Assembly: GCA_033239005.1 (NCBI GenBank)
Contig: BSQZ01000001.1
Location: 3,212,501 to 3,276,500 of the forward strand
DNA length: 64,000 nt
Source of the DNA: Lamellibrachia satsuma
Lineage: Eukaryota; Annelida; Polychaeta; Sabellida; Siboglinidae
Direction of reading: 5' to 3'
A program made the position numbers and the translations under genes. This document shows, piece by piece, positions 20,776-32,494 of the stretch (positions are counted from its first letter, which is position 1; every line of letters begins with the position of its first letter). The notes beneath the pieces are model-generated. The model made no database searches. It worked only from the letters and a program-made list of their open reading frames with translations, and was not told the origin of the DNA.

Positions 20776-22980
20776 CGCAAGAGACGGGCGCTAGCAGGGC
20801 GCAAATGATTTCACAGCTCTGCTTTGTAGCCTACGTCATGTCACGTGATCAACTCTTGTAAACGGCCTTCCGGCATTATGGGCGGTGTCTAAACTCGATA
20901 TCTGGGCTCCAGTGCGCTTAGTTTATGGAGTACGTTAATCGCTGCCATAATTTTTTATAACTTTGCGAGCTGACCTGCTAAAATAAGCCTCTCGAGTGCA
21001 TTACTGCCACAGATCCCGGACGAACGCGCTCCACAAAGGCACTGCTATCATATCGCCGTCGTTGCGAGGACAAGCATCTATTCATAGCCTTTCGCGGTAA
21101 ACCTGTCACCAATATGCTGACCACGACAATCTGACAGCCCCTAGGTGTTCGACCCACTTCACTTGTAGGTGACAACATGCACTTAAACTATATGACCCAG
21201 TTCAACAGTCTCTACTTGATCATGACCCGATTTAACCGCAGTTCAAACACCGCCATTACTCCGAGCGCCGTTAGTCCGGAGCGCGCGTGATTGACGGGCG
21301 CTGCTTTATTCATGAGCGCTGCCAACCAGGGCAGCAGATGCTCTTGAAACTGGACGCGTTTAGCATCGCGGGCTGAACAGCTTTCACGGAAAATGCGCTA
21401 TTTAAAAATGTGTGCGAAAGCAAAGCTAGTGCAATTTGATCTGAAGAAAACAATGATTAGCAAAAAACGTGAGCCCCAAACTAAATACAAATCTTTAATA
21501 AATATTTGCATTGATCGATAGTTGGCACATATATTTATGACAACATTACATCGCATATAAACTTCAAATTAGGCGATTACATCAAGAAACATTACTATAA
21601 TTATAAAAAAGACTTACAAGAACGATTCATTTCTAGATAATTATTTCATCGCAATTTATCCTAATTTATGGCTGAATTGGTCTATAGAAAACACCTTTAT
21701 AAAGCAAACAACATCCGCCTAACAGAAGTTGTCAGTCAGGTTTCTTGACGTGAATATATTGGTTGTATTCATCCGTGCCGTGGTAAGTTTCAACAGGGCG
21801 CGGTTGTTGGTTGGAAGCGCCGCCTGGTGGTTTTGCATGAACCAGGGACACCTTTCAGCGAACATCACATACACGGTCTATCGCGGGGCGGTTACAGTCA
21901 CGTGACCACATATAGGACCCATCATTCGTCCACACGGTCACCAGTTTAACTTAATTACTACTATATAAATTACTTTATAATGGTAGTCAAAATGTATCGC
22001 TTACCTCAAGGATTAAGCTGTTTATATTACAGTGATCAGAAGGCGAGGAATATTAATTATTGATATGTACATAGGTACACTATTAGCACGATGACCAGTT
22101 GGTGTATCGATCATCGTTGCAATTTTTGCAACTATTGCAACTGAAGCTTGCTGAAGTTTCCTGCTACGACTTGTGTACTTTGACATCGACACATACATGC
22201 ACCAAATGGTTGATTTCAACCTGCTTAAATTTGTATGTGCATATGACGTTAAAATAATCATAATACAATCATATAAATGACTACGCATAGTTACCTCTGT
22301 CACGTGAAACTGCCCCAAGTGACGACAAAGGGACACACCAAAATCGCCTCTTCGCGGTTCTTTTCAACCAAAATCACTTATACACGTATAGAGCGCTATG
22401 TATCTCTCACAACTACAAAACTGCACACATTATAATGTGCAAAACACACACCCAATGCTGATTGAAATCTACGCCAATTGTAGTACGCTTTTTCTCGTAC
22501 GGGCGCTGCACATCAACTGACTTCAAGGCCGCTCATCCGCGGCTATTATAGCCAGCGGGCCTGGTTTTGTTTACCAGATACTCTCGCGGCGCGCAACGCA
22601 CACGAACGTACACACGCGTTCACAAAGTTCGCAAAACCGTAGTAAACAGTTTAAAGTTGTGCAATCAATTGCCAGTACACAGGTGCGCGCATGGGCGCCA
22701 ACAGGAGTGTTGTATTCGCGTGTAAATTTGCATTAGCGCCGCCAGCGCTCGACCTGCAGAACCCGCTGAATCCACATGAACATTGTACACCGGCTTGTAC
22801 AACAAGTGCATCATCCATTGACTCATGTTCTTCATCGGTACTCTCTTTATAAAGGGGTGAGGCTAGTCCACGTGTTGCTGCAACGCCCCGGCTGTTATCT
22901 CTTTCCACTTTCTTTCCTACAGGCAGCCATTAACTTGCCGCATGTTAAACTTTCGTGCCATTCACATATCGAGAAACATG
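20776..22980. other. Unassigned stretch
   Basis: No coding, RNA or repeat feature could be supported. GC-rich patches near 21.2-21.4 and 22.5-22.9 kb lack splice-bounded frames. Confidence 0.4.
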
Positions 22981-23017
22981 TTCCCAAAACCTGACCAACT
23001 TCAATATTTCAATCCCC

Positions 23018-23104
23018 CCTCCCGCGGTCCCCAATGACAAGGCTCTGAGCCCCTCTCCCGCGGTCCCCCGTGACAAGGCTCTGGGCCCCTCTCCCGCGGC
23101 TCTG
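23018..23104. repeat. 37-bp repeat, about 2.4 copies
   Basis: Units share ctcccgcggtcccc and tgacaaggctctg. Confidence 0.88.
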
Positions 23105-23209
23105 TTTTTAGCCCAACCCATTTTTAGACATTGCTACATTCACGAGCACCCGATGTAGCTGCTGACGAAGTCCAGCTGTCAACCTTAACCTTTCAGATCA
23201 ACCTAGCCA

Positions 23210-23307
23210 AGGGACCATTCACAACTGTCAACATTTACTTACAAAGGGTACTAAAGGGGAGGGTGGCCTATGCCCACGTACTAATTTTTAGTACGTGAAT
23301 GGTCCCT
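23210..23307. mobile_element. Small MITE with 13-bp terminal inverted repeats
   Basis: It begins agggaccattcac and ends gtgaatggtccct, perfect inverted repeats 98 bp apart. The interior (tgtcaacatttac, gtactaaagg, cgtactaattttt) recurs at 62585-62680. Confidence 0.82.
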
Positions 23308-23344
23308 AAGTGTCGTGAGGCGGCAAACGAGGTCGAAATCCTAC

Positions 23345-23780
23345 CTCCCCCCAGTGGCCTGACTTATGGCCCAGTTAAGACACATGAAAAACAACTTCAA
23401 TTCGCTTTGGTTCCTCTGGTGATAAGTTACCACATCTGATATGGTACAACAGAACAGAAAATAACATAGTTTCAGACGAGGGTTAATATCTACCACTCCA
23501 CGGAGCCCGGCGAATGGGGTCGAACGCATGACTTAAGACGTTGTTAATAAACCGGAAAAACACCCTCAAGGCTCAGTTCTCCTTGGTTCATCGACCGATA
23601 AGTTACCCCATCTGCCCGGGTGCACGACAATACGCCTGACAGAGATAATCTGATCGTGTAAACGCCGCTGTTCGGGTGAAATAACCCAGTTTGAGACTGG
23701 GAGCTAGTTCACCGACACGGGTAATATCAGATCTACCACACCCCGCCCGCACAACCGCAGTCGTAAAAGAGGCCGCTCGG
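23345..23780. repeat. Two adjacent diverged copies of a repeat of about 200 bp
   Basis: Both copies share cttggttc or tttggttc, gataagttacc, catctg, agtttgagac or agtttcagac, gggtaatat and ctaccac in order (first about 23395-23505, second about 23580-23745). The element type is unknown. Confidence 0.65.
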
Positions 23781-25261
23781 GCGGTGCTGTCAACAACAGC
23801 CTGGGCATCTGACACGCACGCCATGGTGTTTTTATTATTTCGATGAAGCCGGGGCGAATGTGATGTCGGTCACGTGCATCCGCCAGCGAACGGGTGACTC
23901 ATCGGCAGTAATAATAGAGCGAGCGGTTGGATACAGCCAGCAAGGCCGCGGATGTGAACGTCACCAGCGAAATGTGTCATACACTCGCCTTGTTATTGTC
24001 AACGCGCTGTGCTGGCTACGGCGACACATCCTACTATCATAATTCTTTCATCTGTCGCGTGCTGGCGTTCGATGAAAATAGACCTAAAGTATGTCAAGGC
24101 AGCAACACATGAAATGGTGCACGCGTCGACCCAACGTGGCAAATCATGCATCTTCCCGCGGTCTACGTGAAAGTATTCACAATTCTCAATTTGTTTACTC
24201 CAAACAACTCATAATTGGGCTAACGCAGGCGTTTTACCCAAAACGGGTTATACGTACGTGTACAACCTGTGTGGTAGCGTTTACGTCCCCTGACATAGAC
24301 TCTACGCAGAAAGGACATACGGCGTTTTGTGTCTCACCCGAAAGACAAAGAAAGACAAAGGATGAATGAAATTGCCTAAGCTTCGAAACGGCAGCAGACC
24401 TCTCGATTTTTGCTAGCGTTGTTTCTACAATTCTCACAATTTCAATGCGGTTGCAAACATGCAGGAATAAACGAACAATCCAGACATATAAACGTAGCCA
24501 TGATAATTTGTTCAATCCTCGTACCGTTTCGACCGGGAAGGCGTTCGCTTGCAAACGGCAACGTATAAATGAACGGGCGCTATCACAGCAAGCATACATA
24601 GGCTGTCGGACGGCGTAAGCCAATTTGACCTCAATCGATTATAAAGTAGAGTGGCTACACTGAAAACAACGTGAGGTAGTTCTCAAATTACTCAACTTCA
24701 TCTTTACGACCGCAGCTGGAATTCACACGACACTCGAATATTCTGTAATGTTTACATTCTAATAAAAAAAACGTCAACATGTTGATACTGGTTTGCTTGC
24801 TGGAAACATAAACATATAAACAATAAACAACAATAAAGTAGGTTCTACGCCAGTGTCATCCTATTGACACACGCGGCAGGCACACAGTGTAACACGTGGA
24901 CCAAATAGATTGAAGAGATTATCTACTTGAGATGCATATCTCATATAGTTCAGTCAACCGTGACGGCTAATGAATGGTGTGTTTTTCATTTGTCAACAAC
25001 TACCAATTGACACCATTTTGCACACGACTGTTGATCATTTGCACACGACTGTTGATCATAACGATGATCATAAGGTATTCGTCACTCGAGTAGTGCCTCT
25101 TGTCCCCGGGCCGAGCCTCCAGTCAACAAGGGTTGTTGACACGAGGACACGTCACGCGGACAGCGCACATCTAGCGGAACAAACAGGGCTGACGAGTAGC
25201 ATTGGGTTATGGCCACCTTGGCTGTGGGATAAAAAAAACTGTGAACAACATAATTGTGCCA

Positions 25262-25372
25262 CTACACGCGAAACACATGTTGACCAGTGCATGGACGCCA
25301 CTGGAAGCACAAGTTGACCAGTGCATGGACGCCACTGGAAGCAAATATTGACCATTGCATGGTCGAGCAACA
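25262..25372. repeat. About 38-bp repeat, 3 copies
   Basis: Units share ttgaccagtgcatggacgcc and actggaagca; the last is diverged. Confidence 0.85.
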
Positions 25373-25647
25373 CGTTTCGGTGCGTGCCCCACCCGGCACA
25401 CCTTGCTCTTGTCAAAACACGGACACTGATGTATAATTATCACCGTTTCCCCAACACGCCGACTCTCCGTACACGTGGCCTCGGCCCAATATCGCCATAT
25501 CTGACTGACTGTAAACAGTCGATCCCGTACTAACCGGCCCCTGGGCAACGCCACGCGCGGCATGATCAGGTATTTAGATCATAACAGACTCACAGTCAAC
25601 ATTTCTGAGAACCGGGCTTATGAGATAGTATCGTGTATATAATATTA

Positions 25648-25715
25648 TAGAAGATCTACACGTACTCGTCCCGGTTATTACAAGATCTACACGTACTCGT
25701 CCCGGTTATTACAAG
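25648..25715. repeat. 32-bp direct repeat, 2 copies
   Basis: The unit agatctacacgtactcgtcc followed by cggttattaca is present twice in tandem. Confidence 0.92.
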
Positions 25716-25909
25716 AGGCATAGCAATGTGACAGTGTAAACCTATTATTTGTAGATCGTAACGAAACAACTCCCGAAACGATATCGTATATTGGTTGAAA
25801 ACGCATAGTTGGATGTAAAAATGTGAGCTCTAAAAGTTAACGCTTCCAATCAATGATATGTGTTGACATCGTTGTTAAGTTTGGCATTATCTGTAAGAAC
25901 AATTCGTGG

Positions 25910-26028
<119 letters not shown>

Positions 26029-26319
26029 AAATTAAACGTTAATATATTATTAAATTAAACGTCTATACGAGAAGTATACTACGTAGATAAACGAGGACAA
26101 GTTTGTCAGCAAAAGGTATTTCAAGTAACTAATTGACTCCTATGTGTGTGATTTGTGAACAAGCGAATGGAACAGATATTATGTGCATACTAAGTAAAGT
26201 AGCGCCAACACTGATGACAACACGGGCCACTGCACTTGTTTGTAGTAGCGGCCACTTCAACTACTAGGACACTATTCGCTGGTTGGCACTGTCACAACAA
26301 ATTACCAGAACAGCTAAGA

Positions 26320-27320
26320 AGATATAAAACAAGTGACATTATCTGCTATTAAATGTCAGGTCAAGTCGTTGCCCCCAGTTGGCCAACACCAGGTCCACAC
26401 GGTTGACCAGTAGCCTGTGGTCAACATCTACGGAGCTACGTGAAGGGGAGCAGGTGGAGGCATGTGACTCGTGGCTGAAGTATTGTACCCTGGTGTATCG
26501 TCATAAGACACGACGTACACACGCCCGTATACAACGTCACCCGTATTATTAATGTCCTCAACGCATACGGTATGTGTCAACATCTGGTCGCGGAAAAGCG
26601 GAAAACTGTTCATGGAAAACCGGAAACAACATCCTCTGCCACTCAACTTTCAATTTGTAGTCGACACTTAGATCGGCCGTTCTCGTTCGCGGTCAACACA
26701 TGCGAGTGAAAATGTAAAATCACAAATAACATGGTTTATTATTTTCATTTCACTTTACAGTACCATGCCAGATTTTTCCATTTCCCTGCGTGGAATCTTT
26801 GACTTCCTCTGGAATAAACACTAGGTTGCAGGGACCAACGGTTTTTAGTGTTTCTTCCGAAAGACTTATCCAGGCAAAGTTGGATGAACCACCTCCTGCC
26901 GCTGAAAGATGGTTTCAAACGCCGGTCCCTTGACCGACAGTGCCTACAACAGCCTCATGTAACATAAATATAGCTATTTTTATTTTTTAAATGGCCATTT
27001 CGTCAAACTGGCGGGAAAATCCGAAAGCGGTAATGTTGACATTTGTGTATTCAATAACACAGTTCGAAATTAACGTTTGTCCGATTGTTCATGATAACAT
27101 AAACATAATATCGAATTTCTTGTTTTTTTCCAGGTAGTTTGACGTTTATTTATTAACCAGTGACATTATCAACTACTAAATTTAAGGTCAAGTCGTTGCC
27201 CCCAACAAAGTTCACGCGACCTAGAAAGTTCACTAATAGCCCCGGCCATCATTTACAGAGCTACGTGAATATCGGCAGGTGGCGACAGAGGACACGTGGC
27301 TAGGGTATATCGAACCATTG
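26320..27320. repeat. Two copies of a dispersed repeat
   Basis: Copies at about 26330-26520 and 27158-27340 share gtgacattatc, ggtcaagtcgttgcccccaa or similar, agctacgtgaa, gcaggtgg and cgtggct in order. The type is unknown. Confidence 0.72.
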
Positions 27321-27467
27321 TGCATCCATATACGCGGCATAACATGTACGCTCGTATGCAATTTAATCCGACTTTCGTATAACACTGTCCAAAGCAGGAT
27401 TCGACATTAACGTTTGACTTATGCGTAATAAATAATATAACGGCAACAACGTAAGACGACTTCGACA

Positions 27468-27625
27468 TAGGCTGAGATTATCTCAGCTGATCCCGGCAAC
27501 GGTGTCTATATTATGAGGCTTATACTGATCTCGGTTGATCCAGGCAGCGGTATATAATTTGAGACTTACAATGATCTCAGTTGAACCCGGCAACGACGTG
27601 TATTCTAAGACTTATAATGGGATAC
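27468..27625. repeat. About 55-60-bp tandem repeat, 3 copies
   Basis: Units share tgatctcagttgatccc or variants, ggcaac and gagacttata. Confidence 0.8.
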
Positions 27626-28077
27626 TGGAATCAAGAAACATAGCACTTTTACTGCGTTGACCACGGGCATGGTTTTTAAAGACATTCGTGAGGTGTACGG
27701 GACGAAATAGGGTGTGATATTATAAACCAAACGCGCACATGCTATTAAGCGCAAAGAAAGTTACATAATATTAACCGATTTACGTAACTGTAACATTGTT
27801 TCTTAAAAGATAATTAGCCACGCTGACATCAGCACCACAGTATCCGCTAGCGCGATCACCTTTTATACCGGCGGTCCAGGCACGAAAGCTTGTTGCTCAC
27901 GACAACACAAACAGACCGTCAGAACACTTAGACACTGTTGACCTATTGAAGGTGTACAAAACACTGTTCTCGACGGTGGAGTCACTGGCTCGGGTGATGA
28001 CCTACTCCTGACTGCCAGAAGGTAGAGAAAGAAAAAAAAGAGATCGGTAAAATACTCCCGCGATAGTCCAAAATCGG

Positions 28078-28078
<1 letters not shown>

Positions 28079-28160
<82 letters not shown>
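28079..28160. repeat. (CT)n microsatellite
   Basis: About 40 ct units are followed by a C-run. Confidence 0.97.
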
Positions 28161-28162
<2 letters not shown>

Positions 28163-28184
28163 CCCCCCTCATGTTTACCTCACC

Positions 28185-28412
28185 ATTGGTATTTGTCTCC
28201 TCCAGACACCACCCGTGTCTGCCTTCCAATCATTCAATGTGCTCAGTCGTTGGTCTTTGTCTCTTCCAGACACCACCCGTGTCTGCCATCCAGTCATTCA
28301 ATGTGTTCAGTCATTTGTCAGTCTTTGTCCCCTCCAGACACCACCCGTGTTTTCCTTCCAGTCATTCAATATGTTCAGTCATTTGTCAGTATTTGTCTCC
28401 TCCACACACTGA
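28185..28412. repeat. About 60-bp tandem repeat, about 4 copies
   Basis: Units share tccagacaccacccgtgt and cattcaatgtg ... cagtcattt. The open frames over it are artefacts. Confidence 0.88.
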
Positions 28413-29374
28413 AATGCAGCTGCATGATCTGACCTATATATTCATTTTGTAATGTTCCATCACAAGTTTTGTCAAGACGACCAACTCCTGCGGGTCTAAC
28501 ATTCTTAATGTTAGGTGCATGTAGCTATCCACAGTGATCATAATAAGTTTTGTCAACAGGACCAACACCTTTGGGTTTGGTTGCTGGGTGGGTAGGTTAA
28601 AATAGTTCTTTTTGCTGAACGGTTGAAAAAACTGGCAAAAACTCATCAAATTGGAACAAATGCTGGCAAAAATAACAAAAACCTATATGTTATGTTAATA
28701 CTAATTAAATATTAATAATATTAATATTAATAAAAAACACACATTTCAAGTTTATTTTGCCAACACACCCGTCCGATTAAGTTAAGTGGTCAGTTCAGTT
28801 CTGTATCTACCAGCACTGTTTTGTTTCAGCTAAAACCTATTTTTGCCAGGACAGCAGTAAAAACTCGGTGAAAACTATTTTTGTCAGTAGTTGTAGAATT
28901 ATATTTGGCAAGAAAAAGTAACAATACAAATAATAAATATTATTATAAATGGTTTTTGCCAGACAGTTTTTACCATGGTATGGATTTTACCACCGTTCGG
29001 CAAAAACATGCAAAACCTGATTGCAAAAGAACTTATAGATAACGGAATGTAGAATGCAATGCAAATAACATTTTTGTCAGATTGTGACCTAATAAACGAC
29101 TGACTATGTCTGTGTGTGGGTGTACTGTATCACTATGCATACAACACTGTTTACTGTCCATTGTCTAACCTGAACAGGACACATTGTTAGTCAGCTTTCA
29201 TGTTTCTTAAAATACCACTGCAAACGTGCACCTTATCAACATGTGCACAATTGAACGCCTACAGAATATTCAAAGGAGATATACTATACACATCTGTATA
29301 TAGAACTGTTTGTCCAGATTAAACCAAGCAAAGCAAGTGATAAAACATTATGTAGGATCATGGCACTGCAGGTG

Positions 29375-29546
29375 TAGGGGACTAGTTGTAGGGGCCTAGT
29401 GGTAAGGGACTAGTTGTATGGGACTAGTTGTAGGGGATTAGTTGTAGGTGACTAGTTGTATGGGGCCTAGTTGTAGGGGACTAGTTGTATGGGGCCTAGT
29501 TGTAGGGGACTAGTTGTATGGGGCCTAGTTGTAGGGGACTAGTTGT
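29375..29546. repeat. 14-29-bp repeat of the ggactagttgta type
   Basis: Units ggggactagttgta and atggggcctagttgta alternate. Confidence 0.88.
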
Positions 29547-30094
29547 AACAAAACTGCATATTTCAGGATTGCGGCTCAAATTGTTAACCAGTCAAAACAT
29601 GTTTAATGCCAACTAAACTGTTTAGCTCAAATTTCAAAATGCTTTCTGGCAAGCTACACATAGTGTACAGTAGTATTTATCATAACTGCCTCATGCAAGA
29701 CTATTGTACAAATATATACTGTTAAATAACTAGTTTTTATTCCATACAGGAAATAGCTAGTGTGTCTTGCCACACAATGAGACTACAAGCGTAATAACAG
29801 AGTTCCTCAGTCTTTTTGCCAGTCCAGGGCATTTTTCAGTAGAATTTAGCTATATACGAGTCTATATTATACTTGGTCTACACGATTTGAAGATGTAGCT
29901 TTCAAATTAATGTTGCCCTGAAATATGGTGTGCATAGTTTTTCATAGATTGATGGAGATTGTAATATATGTCCAGTGTACTGGTGCCACTTTAAAGAAAG
30001 TTAGATTTCCAAAGGTTTTGCAATGGATATTAGACATTACCAATATACTAGATATTGAAGAACCAGAATTGTACATTTTACTTTATATATCATC

Positions 30095-30315
30095 ATCATC
30101 AACATAATCTCAGCCATTATCAGCCCACTGTAGGGCGAAGGCCTCCCCAAGCTGGTACCATTTCTTTTGTCCTGTGCCGTTCTCATCCATGTCATGCCAG
30201 CAAACTTCACAATTTCATCTCTCCATCTAGTTTTTTGTTGTCCCCGATTTTGAGAACCTGTCATTGGTTTCCATTCTGTTGTTATTTTTGTGGACCGGTT
30301 GTCCATCTCCATTTC
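30095..30315 (-). mobile_element. LINE 3' end, antisense fragment
   Basis: The minus strand reads GQQKTRWRDEIVKFAGMTWM, then RTAQDKRNGTSLGRPSPYSG and a catcatcatcatcaac tail. This is the conserved end (TRWRDEI-KFAG-W--AQDR) of RTE/CR1-like LINEs, truncated at both sides. Confidence 0.8.
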
Positions 30316-30357
30316 TTGATTTTAACTTGTTTTATGATATCCTGGATTTTAGTTTGC

Positions 30358-30808
30358 TCTTGCCGTGTCAATATTTCTATACGCATGCGAGACATGGATG
30401 CTTACAGCCGAACTACAAAGAAGAGTACAAGCCATGAAAATGAGGTGCTACCGAAAGATCCTTTGTATCTCATACAAGGACCATGTAACCAACAAAGAGG
30501 TCCACAACAGAATCAAACAAGCAATCGGGCCCTATGAAGGTCTCCTAATGATGCTAAAGAGACGGAAGCTGAAATGGTATAGGCACATCTCACGAACATC
30601 TGGCATGACAAAGACCATCCTGCAAGATACCGTTAGGGGAGCAAGAAGACGAGGAAGACAGAGGAAGAGGTGGGAGGACAACATCAAAGAGTGGACAGGT
30701 TTGGACTTCTCAAAGACACAAAGGGCAGCAGACGACAGGGAGAAGTGGAGACAGCTGGTTTCAAGGTCATCGGTGGTGCCCCAACAACACTACAGGTTAC
30801 GGGATTGA
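30358..30808 (+). mobile_element. LINE 3' end with intact C-terminal open frame
   Basis: An open frame reads FLYACETWMLTAELQRRVQA, MKMRCYRKILCISYKDHVTN, LKRRKLKWYRHISR, ARRRGRQRKRWEDNIKEWTG and KWRQLVSRSSVVP, then TGA TGA inside a gatgatgatg tail. This is the region after the catalytic motifs of an RTE-like reverse transcriptase; the catalytic part is missing. A short copy recurs at 32432-32494. Confidence 0.88.
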
Positions 30809-31185
30809 TGATGATGCCAATATGCCTGAAACATGAGTCTTTGACCAATGTATACTACCATCTGATATATGGTGCAGAGACTTGGGCAATGACAAAAAAT
30901 TTAACAAAAACTTAGAACAACTTTGTATATATGTATATACATAAAGTAAAATGTACAATTATGGTTCTTCAATCTCCGGTATGTTGGTTATGTCTAATAC
31001 ATGTTACAAAACTTTTGGAAATCTAACTTTCTTTAAAGTGGCACCGGTACACTGGACATATATTACAATCTCTATCAATCTATGAAAAACTATACCACCC
31101 TTTCAAGGCAACATTAATTTGAAAGCTACATTTTCAAAACGTGTAGACCAAGTATAATATAGAGTCGTATATAGCTAAATTGTAC

Positions 31186-31191
<6 letters not shown>

Positions 31192-31234
<43 letters not shown>
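31192..31234. repeat. (TA)n microsatellite
   Basis: Pure ta tract abuts the inverted-arm element. Confidence 0.95.
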
Positions 31235-31237
<3 letters not shown>

Positions 31238-31598
31238 GTTTTACTCTTCTTCAGACATACTTGAAAGTATTTGATATTTCCAATACTTCTCATTCAAATT
31301 CTGACATTTTGTTGAAAATATTCATCTGCAAATTTATACTTAATAACAGTATTTAAAGGATAAAATGCATCTAAATTGCAAATTATAATTTTATTAAAAC
31401 TTTAAAGTTGCTTCAAGTGAGGGGTGTGTGGCAGGGGTGTAAACGTCCCATATATCCTACCAGTTTTTAGTAGTCCTATGCACAGAGTGACAGACCTGTT
31501 AAGCCTCCCGTTTCTGGCAGCCCAACTCCCACATGGGAAATGAAATCTCCCATTTTTCATGATTCCTCCTGGTTTTTTATGCTTCGTACCGTTTTCCC

Positions 31599-32066
31599 TC
31601 AAATTTTCTGACCACACTCTGTTTTTAGAAATAAATATTTTCCCATTTCCATTGTGACAGAAATTTTCAGAATAGCAACGCTATTAATATTCGTGAAGTG
31701 ACAGAGGCGAAATGCATGCATTTTGCCGGGTGTATAATTCGCACTTAAGCGTGACCGTGGGGGGAGCATGATGCAGTTCGCCATGTAACTAGATTGCACC
31801 ATGTCAGTAGGGATCGCTAGGCGTGTCATTACTACCGAAACCCTGTTTGCATACACGGTCGCCGAGCACATCTTATCATTTTGTTGGCGGACCACTTCAC
31901 CAAAATTGTAAGTCATGTTTCCCGACAGTGAAACCGCCACGAAGTTTTCGTGCGGGTGACAGAAAACTACTATGATGATCAAGGGCACTATCGCCCCAAA
32001 ACTTAACAGGTTTGTTCTAGACCACTGCATGGTGGTCCACTTTACTATAATGTCAATGACAGACAA
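31599..32066 (-). CDS. Hypothetical 155-codon open frame with signal-peptide-like start
   Basis: It reads MSVIDIIVKWTTMQWSRTNL then a hydrophobic LLSFGAIVPLIIIVVF core and HPHENF. The rest has four cysteines and sequons NMT and NYT (SGNMTYNFGEVV, SANYTPGKMHAF). A start at the internal methionine of MQWSRTN would give a cleaner signal peptide. I do not recognise the family. It could be a real single-exon secreted protein, a first exon, or chance. The neighbours are transposon debris, and no splice site, promoter or repeat argues either way. Confidence 0.3.
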   Translation of the reverse strand: MSVIDIIVKWTTMQWSRTNLLSFGAIVPLIIIVVFCHPHENFVAVSLSGNMTYNFGEVVRQQNDKMCSATVYANRVSVVMTRLAIPTDMVQSSYMANCIMLPPRSRLSANYTPGKMHAFRLCHFTNINSVAILKISVTMEMGKYLFLKTECGQKI

Positions 32067-32431
32067 GAGAATATCGTTTTATTGCTCCTCATTTACAGAA
32101 TGGGTCCTGTTTGGAGCTCATGAGTATCATTTGTAATATTTATTTTATGGTCACTATCATGAGTAATGTATGAATAATTTGAGTTAATTTTATTTCATAC
32201 TTTGACAGATGAGTGTCATTTTGATTTTATAGTGGATGAATCTTTTTTACCTTTTTTAGGTGCTCAATTCATCAATGTGTTGTATGTACAGGTGTATTTG
32301 AAACACGGTATGTGAGTTCAGTATATAATAATATCAGTGCTTTTGATATTTTATTTGATAAGGTATTTTATTGATGTCTTTGATTTCTTTTTATTTGGCT
32401 AGTATATAGTGAATCAGACTGATGCAATCAC

Positions 32432-32494
32432 TTGTCATGTCAATATTTCTATACACATGCGAGAAATGGACTCTTACAGCCGAACTGCAAAAGT
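32432..32494 (+). mobile_element. Short LINE fragment
   Basis: About 60 bases (tgtcaatatttctatacaca, tgcgagaaatgga, ttacagccgaactgc) match 30364-30420 of the LINE copy at 30.4 kb. Confidence 0.8.

Larger units (their letters stand above)
29835..31190. mobile_element. Element with inverted arms of about 255 bp enclosing two LINE fragments
   Basis: The left arm 29835-30090 and right arm 30936-31190 are reverse complements with scattered mismatches: ttcagtagaatttagctata pairs with tatagctaaattgtactgaa, ttaaagaaagttagatttcc with ggaaatctaactttctttaa, and gtacattttactttata with tataaagtaaaatgtac counterparts. The interior holds a minus-strand LINE end (30095-30315) and a plus-strand LINE end (30358-30808). 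A (TA)n tract begins exactly at the right terminus. It may be a long-TIR transposon that captured LINEs, or a LINE-induced inverted duplication. Confidence 0.82.
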
